A DNA stretch of 64,000 nt. Source: Lewinellaceae bacterium (GTDB taxonomy: Bacteria > Bacteroidota > Bacteroidia > Chitinophagales > Saprospiraceae). The stretch lies in the NCBI GenBank assembly GCA_020636405.1, contig JACJXW010000004.1:3150001-3214000 (forward strand), read 5' to 3'. Below are positions 1 to 8,633 of the stretch, in pieces. How positions within the stretch are numbered: the first letter of the stretch is position 1; every line of letters starts with the position of its first letter. Below the pieces are notes generated by a model, which saw nothing but the letters and a program-made list of their open reading frames with translations, ran no database searches and was not told the DNA's origin. The translations under genes and the position numbers were made by a program.

Positions 1-612
1 GAAACCGACATAAGCGGCAAATACGCCGCCGGCAATGGTAGCCATGCCGCCGGTCATCAGGCAGAGGATCTCCGACTTCGACATGCCTTCCAGGTAAGGT
101 TTGATTACCAACGGAGCTTCCGTCTGGCCGATAAAGACGTTGGCGGCCGCAGCCAGGCTTTCCGCTCCGGTGAGCTTCATGGAGCGCGTCATCACCCAGG
201 CGAAACCCTTGATGATGAGCTGCAGAATGCCCAGGTAATACAATACGGAGGAGAGGGCCGAGAAAAAGATGATGGTCGGCAATACCTTGAATGCAAAGAT
301 ATAGCCCACGGTGGCAATACCTCCGGAAGCACCGTCGCTGACCTGTACGACATCCGGCCAGCTGCCCAGTACAAAATTGGCGCCGGCTTCGGTAAAGTCT
401 AGTACTACTACGAAAAAGCTGGCGAAGAAATCAAAGACCTGCCTGATCAGAGGAACTTTCAATATGCTTATGGCCAGTACGACCTGTAAAGCGATGCCTA
501 CAATAATGATGCGCCATTTTATGGCTTTCCGGTCATTGCTCAGCAGGTAGCAGACAGCCAGAAGTACCAGCACGCCAAAGGTGCCACGCAGAAGCCCTAT
601 AAAAAATTCCAT
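1..612 (-). CDS. nupC: Concentrative nucleoside transporter (CNT/NupC family), 3' end cut by window edge
   Basis: Inner-membrane symporter that imports nucleosides using a sodium or proton gradient. Only the N-terminal 204 residues are in the window; the rest lies beyond base 1. The translation has several hydrophobic helices and the family signature GQTEAPL near residue 169, followed by a KPYL/M-S-E-I segment that helps form the nucleoside site. Start: ATG at 612 gives MEFFIGLLRG, similar to family N-termini; in-frame ATGs at 618 and 627 are also possible. It is divergent from the uridine-kinase-like gene that follows, which fits nucleoside salvage. Family assignment is firm; the substrate is inferred. 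Confidence 0.88.
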   Translation of the reverse strand, partial: MEFFIGLLRGTFGVLVLLAVCYLLSNDRKAIKWRIIIVGIALQVVLAISILKVPLIRQVFDFFASFFVVVLDFTEAGANFVLGSWPDVVQVSDGASGGIATVGYIFAFKVLPTIIFFSALSSVLYYLGILQLIIKGFAWVMTRSMKLTGAESLAAAANVFIGQTEAPLVIKPYLEGMSKSEILCLMTGGMATIAGGVFAAYVGF

Positions 613-783
613 GGTCATTTTGGTCATTTCGTTTTGAGAGCAAGGAAGCAGAACGCGGCTGTCTGTCCCCGCCCGGGTACGCTAACGCTCAAATGTAATA
701 AAGTTTTGGCGTTTTGACGGGCGGTTTTCCTTTTTTGGTATTTTACCACTACCCACCCATACCTGAACTCCAATCCAAAATAT

Positions 784-791
784 TACCTTTG
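784..791 (+). promoter_or_regulatory. Bacteroidota-type -7 box TACCTTTG
   Basis: TACCTTTG matches the TAnnTTTG -7 element of the Bacteroidota primary sigma factor. I see no good TTTG at -33. It overlaps an in-frame GTG at 791, so transcription would begin after that codon. This favours the ATG at 815 as the real start of the kinase. Confidence 0.45.
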
Positions 792-814
792 TGAAAACCA
801 GCACCGCGGTATTT

Positions 815-1489
815 ATGAAACCATTGATCATTGGAGTTACGGGAGGAAGTGGCTCGGGCAAGACTACTTTCATCAACCAGCTCAGAAAACGGTTTTCCAG
901 GGCCGAGCTTTGCATCGTCTCCCAGGATGATTACTACCTGCCACGGGAGGAACAGGCTATGGATGAATTGGGGGTCCGCAATTTCGATCTTCCGCGCTCC
1001 ATTGATAAGAAGGCCTTCGCTGAGGATATCGGCCGCCTGATCGCCGGTGAAACGGTACATCGCCAGGAATATACTTTTAACAATTCCGCCGTCAAACCCA
1101 AAATGCTGGCGTTTCAGCCGGCCCCGGTTATTGTCGTGGAGGGCATATTCGTTTTCCATTTCAAGAAAATACGGAGGTTGCTGGACGTGAAAGTGTTCCT
1201 CCACGCCAAGGAAAACCTCAAAGTGATCCGCCGCATAAAACGGGACCAGGTAGAACGCAACTACCCGATCGAAGATGTGCTCTATCGCTACGAACACCAC
1301 GTGCTGCCTACCTTCGAAAGGTACATTAAGCCCTATATGGACGAAGCCGACCTGGTGGTCAACAACAACCAGAAATTCGATTGGGGGTTGGAGATCCTTA
1401 CCGGATACCTGCGCAGCCATCTGCAACAGTACCCGGAGAACAGGAAGGTGGAAGATGCCCGCTCTCACAAGGGGCAGGAACAATCCTGA
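815..1489 (+). CDS. Uridine kinase-like P-loop kinase
   Basis: Likely phosphorylates a nucleoside such as uridine (ATP + uridine to UMP) in the cytoplasm, or a related small substrate. The 224-aa protein opens with a Walker A loop GGSGSGKTT (about residues 10-18), followed by SQDDYY, typical of the uridine kinase/phosphoribulokinase family, and VVEGIFVF where the family has its EG-(I/P) segment. A basic RRIKRD segment (the lid region) follows. A longer frame opens at GTG 791, but the -7 box overlaps it, so ATG 815 is chosen. The divergent neighbour is a nucleoside transporter. The exact substrate cannot be read from the sequence. Confidence 0.82.
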   Translation: MKPLIIGVTGGSGSGKTTFINQLRKRFSRAELCIVSQDDYYLPREEQAMDELGVRNFDLPRSIDKKAFAEDIGRLIAGETVHRQEYTFNNSAVKPKMLAFQPAPVIVVEGIFVFHFKKIRRLLDVKVFLHAKENLKVIRRIKRDQVERNYPIEDVLYRYEHHVLPTFERYIKPYMDEADLVVNNNQKFDWGLEILTGYLRSHLQQYPENRKVEDARSHKGQEQS

Positions 1490-1620
1490 AGCTTTTCCAG
1501 CTTAATGCTTACAATCCAAAATGGCTAACCTTTACGGCTAGAACAGGAGCTCATCCCGAATTTTCCAATTGGAGACAGTAAATACCTCCTTCGGAGAAAT
1601 ATTCCGGCTTCGCCGGATAA

Positions 1621-1664
1621 AAACAGGCCCGCGGCGGAAATATTTCCGGGCCGCAGGCCTGTTT
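1621..1664. terminator. 44-bp near-perfect palindrome between convergent genes
   Basis: The two arms start and end with AAACAGGCC / GGCCTGTTT and continue through GCGGC / GCCGC with one mismatch. The centre, GGAAATATTTCC, is itself a perfect palindrome. The site lies between the 3' ends of the kinase (+) and the LVIVD protein (-), so a bidirectional terminator is the simplest reading. There is no long T-run. A second short inverted repeat with the same CCGG/TATT words lies just upstream at about 1590-1619. A dispersed repeat element is an alternative. Confidence 0.5.
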
Positions 1665-1748
1665 CAACCGGCTCCTGCCGGCTGTTTCACGGATTTGGCT
1701 TCAAAAGAACCCAATTCATACAGTTCGAAAATCCGAGAAGAACCAGCT

Positions 1749-4127
1749 TTAATTCACTTTGACCACTTTCACGGCCTCAACCATGCGGCCGTCGGCTTCT
1801 ACTTTCACCCAGTAGATACCTTTGGACAGGTTTTGGCCAATGGCTACCTGTCCTTGCTGATCGCGCAGTTCCATGCGGCTCACTTCTTGCCCGAAGGCGT
1901 TATACACGTGAAGGAAAGCGCTGCTGAAACCTTCAGGAAATTCGTAGGATAGGGTAGTGGCCTGGCCGAAAGGATTGGGAAACACCTTCACGGCAGCTCC
2001 TGCCGAAAGGCCATCCAGCCCGCTGATGGGCTCTCCTTCCTCTACGAGGATATGGTCAACGGCGGCTTCTACCCAGTTTCCGTTGGCGGCATCGTCCTTG
2101 GTTTCGAAGATGAGCTGCACATTGTCGGTCAGGGTAATGAAATCGATCAGCTTGATCTCGTTGATCGCCCTCCAGAAGCTAAGGGAAGCAGTAGTGTTAT
2201 AAACCTCCACCTCGTCGGTTCCGTTAGACACGCGAATGGCGAAATAGTCGTTGGGAGCGCCGAAGGGGCCGCCATTGAAGAACCAGAAATGGCCCTTTAC
2301 TATGGGGTTCTGGTACCCGGTAAGATCCATGGGCGGTGAGGTCAGAATGACTTTGCCTTCGTCCACATCAAAGTTGCCGGGCTGTCCGCCGCCGATGCCG
2401 GTGGTGTAGCATTGGGTGCCCAGGTCATTGGGGTAATCCCCATCGGGGCTTACCAGCGAACCCTGGTTGGTGGTGGGAATGGGTTCGCCCAGTTCCCAGA
2501 AACCGGCGGTAGCGCCCTCGTCGGTAGCTGTCCAGCCGTAATCGAAGAAGAAATCGTCCTGATAGCCGGTTTCGAGTTCTATGGTTACACTGGTGTTTCC
2601 GGACAGCACCACATCGTTGGCCTGGCCATAACGGTAACCCCAGGCGCCGGCATAGATGGTATACGTATCTTCCACTACACCGGCGAGTATAAAGTTGCCG
2701 CTGTCATCCGTGGTGGCCTCGTAAGTCAGAATATCACCTACCACCAGGACCTGGGCGCCCGGAACGGGCTGCCCGTCCGTATCCCGAATGGCCTGCCCGG
2801 TGAGGGAGAAGGCTCCGATCGGCGACAGTTCGACCTCGACTTCAACCAGTACACCGTTTTCGAGTTCTATCTCGATGGTTTTATCCCGATAGCCTGGTTT
2901 GGTGAAAGTGACATTGAATACGCCGTTGATGGCCTGGCCGGTCTCGAACCTGCCGAAAACATCGGTCATGCCCAGGTTGGGCTGCTCGGAATCGATGATC
3001 ACTTCCACATCTTTGAGCAGGTCTCCGGTGATGGAGTCGGTAACGATGCCTTCCAGCCAGCAGGCGCGGACGAAGTTGGGTTGAAGGACATACAGGCCGT
3101 TGCCCTGGTCAGAGACGAGTACCGTCTGAGAGGGAAAGAACGGAAACAGGCCCCAGGCGCCGTTAAACCCGCCGTTGCTCCCCAGGAAAGTGTCAAAATT
3201 GCCGACTTCAATGAGGTTGGTTGGGCGGGAGGCGTCGACCACCCGGCCTCCGTCGGTATAATAAGAGACGAGGAGATAGTTGTCCCAAACATGGACGTTG
3301 TGCGGGATTACCCCCTGCCCAATTGTGCCTATGGGCCGGTACTGGTCCAGTTCGACAATATTGCCCAGGTCGCTGATATCGTATGACGCTACCGGAGCGT
3401 CTCCGCGTTCATCCGTGGTGAAAGCCACGGTCTCTTCCTCATTTACCCAGATGTTATGGGTAAAACTGAAAGGCGTCTGCTGAGTGGCGAGCAACTGGAT
3501 GTTGTTCTTATTGGACACGTCGTAGATCGCCATTCTGCCGCTGTAGATCTCAGAAGCGTACATCTTATTGCTCTTCGTGTAAACGTCGTGCGAATAAATG
3601 GCCGGCGCGGCGCTGATGAATTGCGGTTCGCCGGTTTCGGTGTCGACATTCAGGATCAACATCCCGCCGGCGTTGAGGTTGCAGCCGGCCAGGTAACAAT
3701 AACCGAACTCGTCAATATAGAGGTTGTGGCAGGAGGACAATTCGCCCAGGTTCGGCAGGTTGGGCGTCCATTCGATGTAGGAAATGTTATCCGGAAGTCC
3801 GGACATGTCGATCACCAGCAGGCCGTTGCTGGTCTCATTGGTGACGTAGGCGAAGTGCCCCCAGGTTTTGATGTCCCTCCAGATGGAGCTCGGGCCGGGG
3901 ACATAGGCAACTTCCTGAGCATTCGTAGGGTCTTCCAGGCTTACGATCGACACGCCGTTCTGTAATCCGACGATGCCGTACTCGATCCCAGTGTTCTCAT
4001 CATGCCAGCCCCAGACGTCGTTGAGCCGTTGGCCGTAGCTCACCTGGGAGAGGAGAGACATGTTCAATTGTGCTTTTCCGGTTTGAAAGAAGGCACTGAA
4101 GAGCAGTAGATAAAGAATTCTTTTCAT
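1749..4127 (-). CDS. Secreted choice-of-anchor B (LVIVD-repeat) protein with carboxypeptidase-regulatory-like domains and T9SS tail
   Basis: A 792-aa surface or extracellular protein of unknown activity. ATG 4127 gives MKRILYLLLFSAFF...GKAQ, a clean signal peptide; the frame opens 22 codons earlier without one. Order: signal peptide (1-20); a beta-propeller-like region with repeated YDIS/VDA/LVID words (about 40-350), as in choice-of-anchor B proteins; two carboxypeptidase-regulatory-like Ig domains (about 360-520); a jelly-roll-like region (about 525-690); and a C-terminal T9SS type A sorting domain with FPNPF, LSKGIYWVKV and a KVVKVN end. The role is inferred to be adhesion or scaffolding. 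It is convergent with the kinase, separated by a palindrome. Confidence 0.8.
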   Translation of the reverse strand: MKRILYLLLFSAFFQTGKAQLNMSLLSQVSYGQRLNDVWGWHDENTGIEYGIVGLQNGVSIVSLEDPTNAQEVAYVPGPSSIWRDIKTWGHFAYVTNETSNGLLVIDMSGLPDNISYIEWTPNLPNLGELSSCHNLYIDEFGYCYLAGCNLNAGGMLILNVDTETGEPQFISAAPAIYSHDVYTKSNKMYASEIYSGRMAIYDVSNKNNIQLLATQQTPFSFTHNIWVNEEETVAFTTDERGDAPVASYDISDLGNIVELDQYRPIGTIGQGVIPHNVHVWDNYLLVSYYTDGGRVVDASRPTNLIEVGNFDTFLGSNGGFNGAWGLFPFFPSQTVLVSDQGNGLYVLQPNFVRACWLEGIVTDSITGDLLKDVEVIIDSEQPNLGMTDVFGRFETGQAINGVFNVTFTKPGYRDKTIEIELENGVLVEVEVELSPIGAFSLTGQAIRDTDGQPVPGAQVLVVGDILTYEATTDDSGNFILAGVVEDTYTIYAGAWGYRYGQANDVVLSGNTSVTIELETGYQDDFFFDYGWTATDEGATAGFWELGEPIPTTNQGSLVSPDGDYPNDLGTQCYTTGIGGGQPGNFDVDEGKVILTSPPMDLTGYQNPIVKGHFWFFNGGPFGAPNDYFAIRVSNGTDEVEVYNTTASLSFWRAINEIKLIDFITLTDNVQLIFETKDDAANGNWVEAAVDHILVEEGEPISGLDGLSAGAAVKVFPNPFGQATTLSYEFPEGFSSAFLHVYNAFGQEVSRMELRDQQGQVAIGQNLSKGIYWVKVEADGRMVEAVKVVKVN

Positions 4128-4223
4128 AACGAGATGAATCTGATTTAACTTGCTGTGAGTAATTTCCCTTGGGGCAGGTGCTTTCGGCCACAAATATAAA
4201 TTCTTTTGTGGCCATTAGTGCCC

Positions 4224-4649
4224 TTATCTTCTTGCCACCACGGCAATTGTTATCCTGCTGACACATATCAGGCGTTCCGTTTCGTCCCGGATCTCGATGT
4301 TCCATACATGCAGGCGGCGCCCAATGCGCAGGGGGGCCACCCTGCCGGTTACAAATCCCTGTGTGGCAGGCCGCAGATGGTTGGCGTTGATCTCGACGCC
4401 AACGACGGTTTCCCGGCTGTGGTCTTCAACACAAAGGAAGGAGGCGACACTGCCCATGGTTTCCGCCAGGACACAGGACGCTCCGCCGTGCAACAGGCCC
4501 ATTGGCTGTATGGTCCGGTGGTCGACAGGCATGCGGGCTTCGAGAAAATCGTCCCCAAAACCGGTGAACGCTATCCCCAGATGTTCGACCATGGTCATTC
4601 GCTCCGTTTGGTTGAGCGCTTCAGCGGTGAATGGTTGCTTCCAGATCAT
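4224..4649 (-). CDS. Hotdog-fold acyl-CoA thioesterase (PaaI/MenI-like)
   Basis: Predicted cytosolic 141-aa hotdog thioesterase that hydrolyses an acyl- or aroyl-CoA. The active-site stretch MGLLHGGASCVLAET (about residues 50-64) has the HGG of this family and the acidic residue on the following helix. VGVEINANHLRP matches the strand that follows in MenI/EntH relatives. ATG 4649 is chosen because the upstream extension is low-complexity and runs into the divergent promoter region. MenI-type (1,4-dihydroxy-2-naphthoyl-CoA) activity is possible, as Bacteroidota use menaquinone, but no men genes are adjacent. Confidence 0.8.
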   Translation of the reverse strand: MIWKQPFTAEALNQTERMTMVEHLGIAFTGFGDDFLEARMPVDHRTIQPMGLLHGGASCVLAETMGSVASFLCVEDHSRETVVGVEINANHLRPATQGFVTGRVAPLRIGRRLHVWNIEIRDETERLICVSRITIAVVARR

Positions 4650-4730
4650 TTCATATTCATTTTTAAAGTTAAAAAGGAGGTTAGGTGCCGATCTTTTACT
4701 TTTTCCGGCGGGTTTGCTACCTTCGGAACT

Positions 4731-5069
4731 ATGAAGATATACCACAACCCCCGATGCAGGAAAAGCAGAGAGGCCTTGGCCATTCTGGAAGATAAAGGCC
4801 AGGATCCGGAAATTGTTCTGTATCTGGAAACGCCGCCCTCGCGGGAAGAACTCCAGGCGGTCCTCCGGATGTTGGATATTCCGGCTTCCGAGCTCGTCAG
4901 AAAGGGCGAACAGGTTTTTAAAGAAAATTTCAAAGGCAAGGCCCTGACGGAAGAAGAATGGCTGGACGCTCTGGTGTCCTATCCTAAACTCATCGAGCGC
5001 CCTATCGTCATTAAAGGCAAGAAAGCCGTCATCGCCCGCCCGCCGGAAAGGGTGCTCGAATTGTTGTGA
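4731..5069 (+). CDS. ArsC/YffB-family thioredoxin-fold reductase
   Basis: A 112-aa protein of the ArsC (glutaredoxin-dependent arsenate reductase) family. The N-terminus has HNPRCRKSREAL with the single catalytic Cys9, and the family's ERPIV segment appears at about residue 90. No other ars genes are nearby, so it may be a YffB/YfgD-like housekeeping relative rather than a dedicated arsenic gene. TACCTTCG at 4718-4725 resembles a -7 box and sits six bases before the ATG, suggesting a very short or absent leader. It is divergent from the thioesterase and 22 bases ahead of the ankyrin gene. Confidence 0.82.
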   Translation: MKIYHNPRCRKSREALAILEDKGQDPEIVLYLETPPSREELQAVLRMLDIPASELVRKGEQVFKENFKGKALTEEEWLDALVSYPKLIERPIVIKGKKAVIARPPERVLELL

Positions 5070-5091
5070 GCCAACGAATTAAACGCAACTA

Positions 5092-6261
5092 ATGGGAACA
5101 CAATCCACTGCAGTCCTGGTACTGATGGCCTTCGGGTTACTGGCTTGTGCCGAAGAGGCGCCCAACCAGCAGGCCCGCCTGGATGAGCGGCTATTCGAAA
5201 GCATCCGGCAGGGCAGCCTCGAACTGGCCGATTCCTGCCTGCGTGCCGGCGCCCGCCTGGGCGCCCGCAATACGGAGGGCGCCACCCCGCTGATCATGGC
5301 AGCCATTAGCGGCCGCACCGATATCGCCACTTTGTTGCTGGATAAAGGAGCAGATGTACAGGCCCGGCGGGACGGCTACTACGGCAGTACCGCCCTAATG
5401 GAAATAGCTGCTTCCAACGATACGGCAATGGCCCGCCTCCTGATCGGGCGGGGGGCTGATGTGCACCTCCGGGATACTTTTGGCGACCCGGCCCTCAACT
5501 GGGCGGCTTATTATGGCCACATTCCTTTTGCCCGCCTGTTGCTGGAACGGGGCGCCCGTTGGGATGTTGCCAGCCGCCACGGCACCGCCCTCGATATTGC
5601 TGCTAAACAGTGGAACTTGTCGCTGTTGGAGTTTTTCATCGGCCAGGGCGCCGGGCAACCTGTCCGGCAGGAAAGCGCCCGCCGCTTACTGGCGGCGGTT
5701 CGCGCCGGAAACGCAGAAGCGGTTCGCGATCAGCTGGAGAACGGCGCCTACCCCGGGCAGAAGGATGAACTGAGGACTCCGGCCCTGTTGCGGGCTGCTG
5801 CCAGCGGACAGGAGGAGGTCGTACACCTCCTGCTCCAATATGGCGCCGAGCCCGATGCTATGAACCGGGCCGGCCAAACTGCCCTTGCCGCGGCTGCTCG
5901 TTTTGGGCATTTATCCATCCTCCGCCTGTTGCTCGCCGCCGGAGCGGATCCAGATGCCGCCGGAGAAACCTACCGGCTTACCCCTCTGGCCAGTGCTGCC
6001 ATGGGCGGCCATGCGGACTGCGGGCGCCTGCTGCTGGAGGCCGGCGCGGGAATCGATGTTCCAGAAGCGATCGATGGATTTACACCCCTGATGCTCGCCG
6101 CCACCTACAACCACCCGGAAATGGTAAAGCTCCTCATCGAATATAACGCCAACCCTTACATCAAATCGAAAGACGGGACCGGCATCTATGAACTGATCAG
6201 CTTTTCTGCTAATCCGGAGATTTCCAAAATGATCGAGGCTTATGTCTTGAACAGGCAATGA
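5092..6261 (+). CDS. Ankyrin-repeat lipoprotein
   Basis: A 389-aa lipoprotein made almost wholly of ankyrin repeats, so probably a protein-binding scaffold on the envelope. The N-terminus ends in the lipobox LLAC (Cys about residue 19). From residue 30 to the end, about ten helical pairs follow with the usual words: TPLIMAAISG, ALNWAAYYGH, TALAAAARFGH, TPLASAAMGGH, TPLMLAATYNH. There is no catalytic domain. The stop codon overlaps the start of the McrC-like gene (ATGA), implying translational coupling, although one product is predicted to be exported and the other cytoplasmic. Confidence 0.85.
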   Translation: MGTQSTAVLVLMAFGLLACAEEAPNQQARLDERLFESIRQGSLELADSCLRAGARLGARNTEGATPLIMAAISGRTDIATLLLDKGADVQARRDGYYGSTALMEIAASNDTAMARLLIGRGADVHLRDTFGDPALNWAAYYGHIPFARLLLERGARWDVASRHGTALDIAAKQWNLSLLEFFIGQGAGQPVRQESARRLLAAVRAGNAEAVRDQLENGAYPGQKDELRTPALLRAAASGQEEVVHLLLQYGAEPDAMNRAGQTALAAAARFGHLSILRLLLAAGADPDAAGETYRLTPLASAAMGGHADCGRLLLEAGAGIDVPEAIDGFTPLMLAATYNHPEMVKLLIEYNANPYIKSKDGTGIYELISFSANPEISKMIEAYVLNRQ

Positions 6262-7508
6262 TGGAAAAAGGAGGCCACATACAGGTATTTGAGCACCAGT
6301 ACCTCAGGGTTGGGGAAGAAGTGCAGGGCGTCCGCTTCACGCCTGCCCATTTTGAAGCCCTCGCCCGCCATGCCGATATAGGAGAGGGCAAATATTTTAC
6401 TGTTCTGCACCAGGGCATCAGGTTTTCCAGTTACGTTGGCGTATTGCAGGCCGGTACCCTGACGATCGAGATCTTGCCGAAGGCCAGCCGGCCCGGCCAG
6501 CAATACTATGGCATCTGGCAACAGGCCCTCCTGGAAATGCTCAAGGACTGCCGGCTGCTGAAAGTGGAGCACCTCTCTGCTGCCAGCCTTAGCCTGCGCC
6601 CGAATTCGATCCTGAACCTTTACATCGCTATTTTTCTCGAAGAAACGGAAACTTTGCTTCGCCAGGGGCTCGCTAAAACCTATTCGCGACAGGCCGGTAA
6701 TCTTCCAGTCCTGAAAGGACGGTTGCTTTTTCAGCGCCATTTGAAGGAAAACCTGGTGCAGGCCGCCCATTTTTACACCGACCATGAACTGTATGGATAT
6801 GAACATCTGTTCAATCGCATTATTGGCAGCGCCCTGGAAGCGCTGCGGCATTTCCCGCTCGCTCCCCCGCTTGAAGCCAGATACCGGCAGCTACTCCGCC
6901 ACTTCCCTGAATTGCCTCGGGTAGATGCCAGCCAGCTGGAATGGGAGCAACTGCCTTTCGGGCGAAAAACGGCACGCTACCGGAATGCCGTTGAGGCCGC
7001 TTTGTTGATCCTGCGCAATTACCGGCCCGATATACGGTCCGGGCGGCGTCCCCTGATCGCCATCCTTTTTGATATGAACCTGCTGTTTGAGGAGTACGTC
7101 TTCCGGCAGCTGGCAGCCCTGCAAACCGGGGGCTTACAAGTATACCGCCAGCTGAGCCGCCCGTTCTGGGAGCGCCGCTATGTCCGGCCCGACATCGTGC
7201 TGGAGTACAACGGCCAGCGTTTTGTGCTGGATACCAAATGGAAAGTGTTGAAACGGGCCAGCCCGAATATGGAAGACCTGCGTCAGATGTTCGTTTATTC
7301 CCATTTCTTCGACGCCCGGTACGGGGTGTTGGTTTACCCGCAGGCGTACGGGGTGGAGGATCTGGGGCCGGTGCCGTTTTCACAGGCCCCAGCCAGTCCG
7401 AACAAAATTGATTGCCAGGCTGTGTTCGTAGAGATCATCCGGGAAGGAAGGCTTAACCGAACCCTGGGGCAAGACCTCCTCTTGAAGTTGAACCTATCCG
7501 GGCCTTGA
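6258..7508 (+). CDS. McrC-family endonuclease subunit without McrB partner
   Basis: McrC is the nuclease subunit of McrBC, which cuts modified DNA when driven by the GTPase McrB. This 416-aa protein matches the family along its length: N-terminal beta-rich part with IEILPKAS (about 72), LLRQGLAKTY and LKGRLLFQRH, LFNRII, then DMNLLFEEYVF ahead of the nuclease core. The core has RPD(312)IVL and LD(325)TK(327)W, a PD-(D/E)xK site that looks intact. No McrB-like AAA+ GTPase is present on either side. The start overlaps the ankyrin gene by 4 bp. It could be an orphan effector or use a partner encoded elsewhere. Confidence 0.85.
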   Translation: MMEKGGHIQVFEHQYLRVGEEVQGVRFTPAHFEALARHADIGEGKYFTVLHQGIRFSSYVGVLQAGTLTIEILPKASRPGQQYYGIWQQALLEMLKDCRLLKVEHLSAASLSLRPNSILNLYIAIFLEETETLLRQGLAKTYSRQAGNLPVLKGRLLFQRHLKENLVQAAHFYTDHELYGYEHLFNRIIGSALEALRHFPLAPPLEARYRQLLRHFPELPRVDASQLEWEQLPFGRKTARYRNAVEAALLILRNYRPDIRSGRRPLIAILFDMNLLFEEYVFRQLAALQTGGLQVYRQLSRPFWERRYVRPDIVLEYNGQRFVLDTKWKVLKRASPNMEDLRQMFVYSHFFDARYGVLVYPQAYGVEDLGPVPFSQAPASPNKIDCQAVFVEIIREGRLNRTLGQDLLLKLNLSGP

Positions 7509-7524
7509 TCTGCCCCTAACAAAT

Positions 7525-7548
7525 CGCGAATCAACGAATCTCCGAATC
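7525..7548. repeat. Period-8 degenerate repeat, 3 units
   Basis: CGCGAATC, AACGAATC and TCCGAATC follow each other exactly. The tract overlaps the stop codon and last codons of the DUF4340 gene (minus strand) and lies in the convergent spacer after the McrC gene. It shares the AATC core and the 8-bp period with tracts at 10942 and 25963. Confidence 0.6.
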
Positions 7549-8517
7549 CCCCTCCAACGCTCCCACAGACTGGAACAACTTGCCGTAAATCCCCGAAGAG
7601 TCACTGGCAAAATAGGTGTCCGGATTGTAATTGGAGCGGATCACGAACGGCTTTTCCCGGGTGGTGTCCCGGTAAACGGTGATCAGGAACGGTTCTTCAA
7701 TGTTGTTTCCGGAGATGGAAAGTTGTTGTTGCGGAAGCTGGCTGGCCGACAACTCGTCAAAATCGTCGGCAAAATCGGAACCGGGCAGGTTGCGCAGCAC
7801 GTTCAGGTAATTTTCCACCTTCATGGAGTCGAGCGGCTGGCCGTTGGCCGCCCAGCCTTCCGGGGTCTTTTGGAACTGGATGAGGGTATCCTCCATGCGG
7901 TATTCAAAGGCAGTCACTTCCATCTCCCGCTTCATGCGGATCAGGTCTTTATTGCGGTAGCTTTCGAAACCCTGGCCCATGCTGATGATCTGCATACCCT
8001 CCACGGCATAGATCTCATTCTCTCCGCTCAGACGGATAAACGAAGTAATGATGGGCTGCTGTTGTTGAAATTGCATAGGCTGCTGAGACGGGGGCGCCTG
8101 CTGGAAATCGAACTTCCCGATGATAAAGTCTTCGGCCAGTTTGCCACCATCGGTGAAGATCTGTACGCGCGTGCCGGAAGTGTCGGCCACCTGGTATTCG
8201 GCCCACTTCTCTTTACTTTTGGCGGCAATATGTTTGGTTTTGATCAGCGCCAGGTTGCCCAGAAGAGACTGCACCGCGCTCTGCGATGCTTTGATGCTCA
8301 GGGCTTCCCGGGTGGCGATCCACTGTTCGCCTTCTTTTTTGAGGGTGAAGGGAGCTTCCTCCCCGCGGGGGTCAATGGTGATAGAACTGACTGCCGCCGT
8401 GTCCACCTTGATCAGCTCGGCGCTGAAGGTAGCCTCTTTTTTACCGGAAAAGAGCCTGGATAGCCCGTAAACGGCAACCAGTACGACCAGGATAAGAAGC
8501 AGCGTCTTGTTGTTCAT
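7531..8517 (-). CDS. DUF4340 domain protein, Gld-type ABC operon partner
   Basis: A 328-aa membrane-anchored protein: one N-terminal transmembrane helix (about 6-22), then a periplasmic beta-rich region with the DUF4340 pattern (ITIDPRG... FTLKKEGEQWIA, and IQFQKTPEGWAANGQPLD). DUF4340 proteins often sit beside GldG-like ABC auxiliary subunits and are thought to belong to the same envelope complex; their function is unknown. It is the last gene of the gldA-gldF-gldG order here, 116 bp after gldG. The C-terminal codons fall within a period-8 repeat tract. Confidence 0.82.
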   Translation of the reverse strand: MNNKTLLLILVVLVAVYGLSRLFSGKKEATFSAELIKVDTAAVSSITIDPRGEEAPFTLKKEGEQWIATREALSIKASQSAVQSLLGNLALIKTKHIAAKSKEKWAEYQVADTSGTRVQIFTDGGKLAEDFIIGKFDFQQAPPSQQPMQFQQQQPIITSFIRLSGENEIYAVEGMQIISMGQGFESYRNKDLIRMKREMEVTAFEYRMEDTLIQFQKTPEGWAANGQPLDSMKVENYLNVLRNLPGSDFADDFDELSASQLPQQQLSISGNNIEEPFLITVYRDTTREKPFVIRSNYNPDTYFASDSSGIYGKLFQSVGALEGDSEIR

Positions 8518-8633
8518 GATATCTGCTGTTTTTGCTGAATTGATGCCTTGTTCGTTGTTGTTTTATGGTTTCTGGGGTTCCGCCTTTCTGGGAGTTTGCC
8601 CATTCAATCAACAGCCAACGAGAAAGAAAAATA

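Noticed and set aside
749..1483. Long minus-strand frame opposite the kinase gene
   Set aside because: It mirrors the kinase frame, has no domain, and lies under a clearly coding plus strand.
2412..3386. Long plus-strand frame opposite the LVIVD protein
   Set aside because: The antisense translation shows no motif, and the minus strand has a signal peptide and a T9SS tail.
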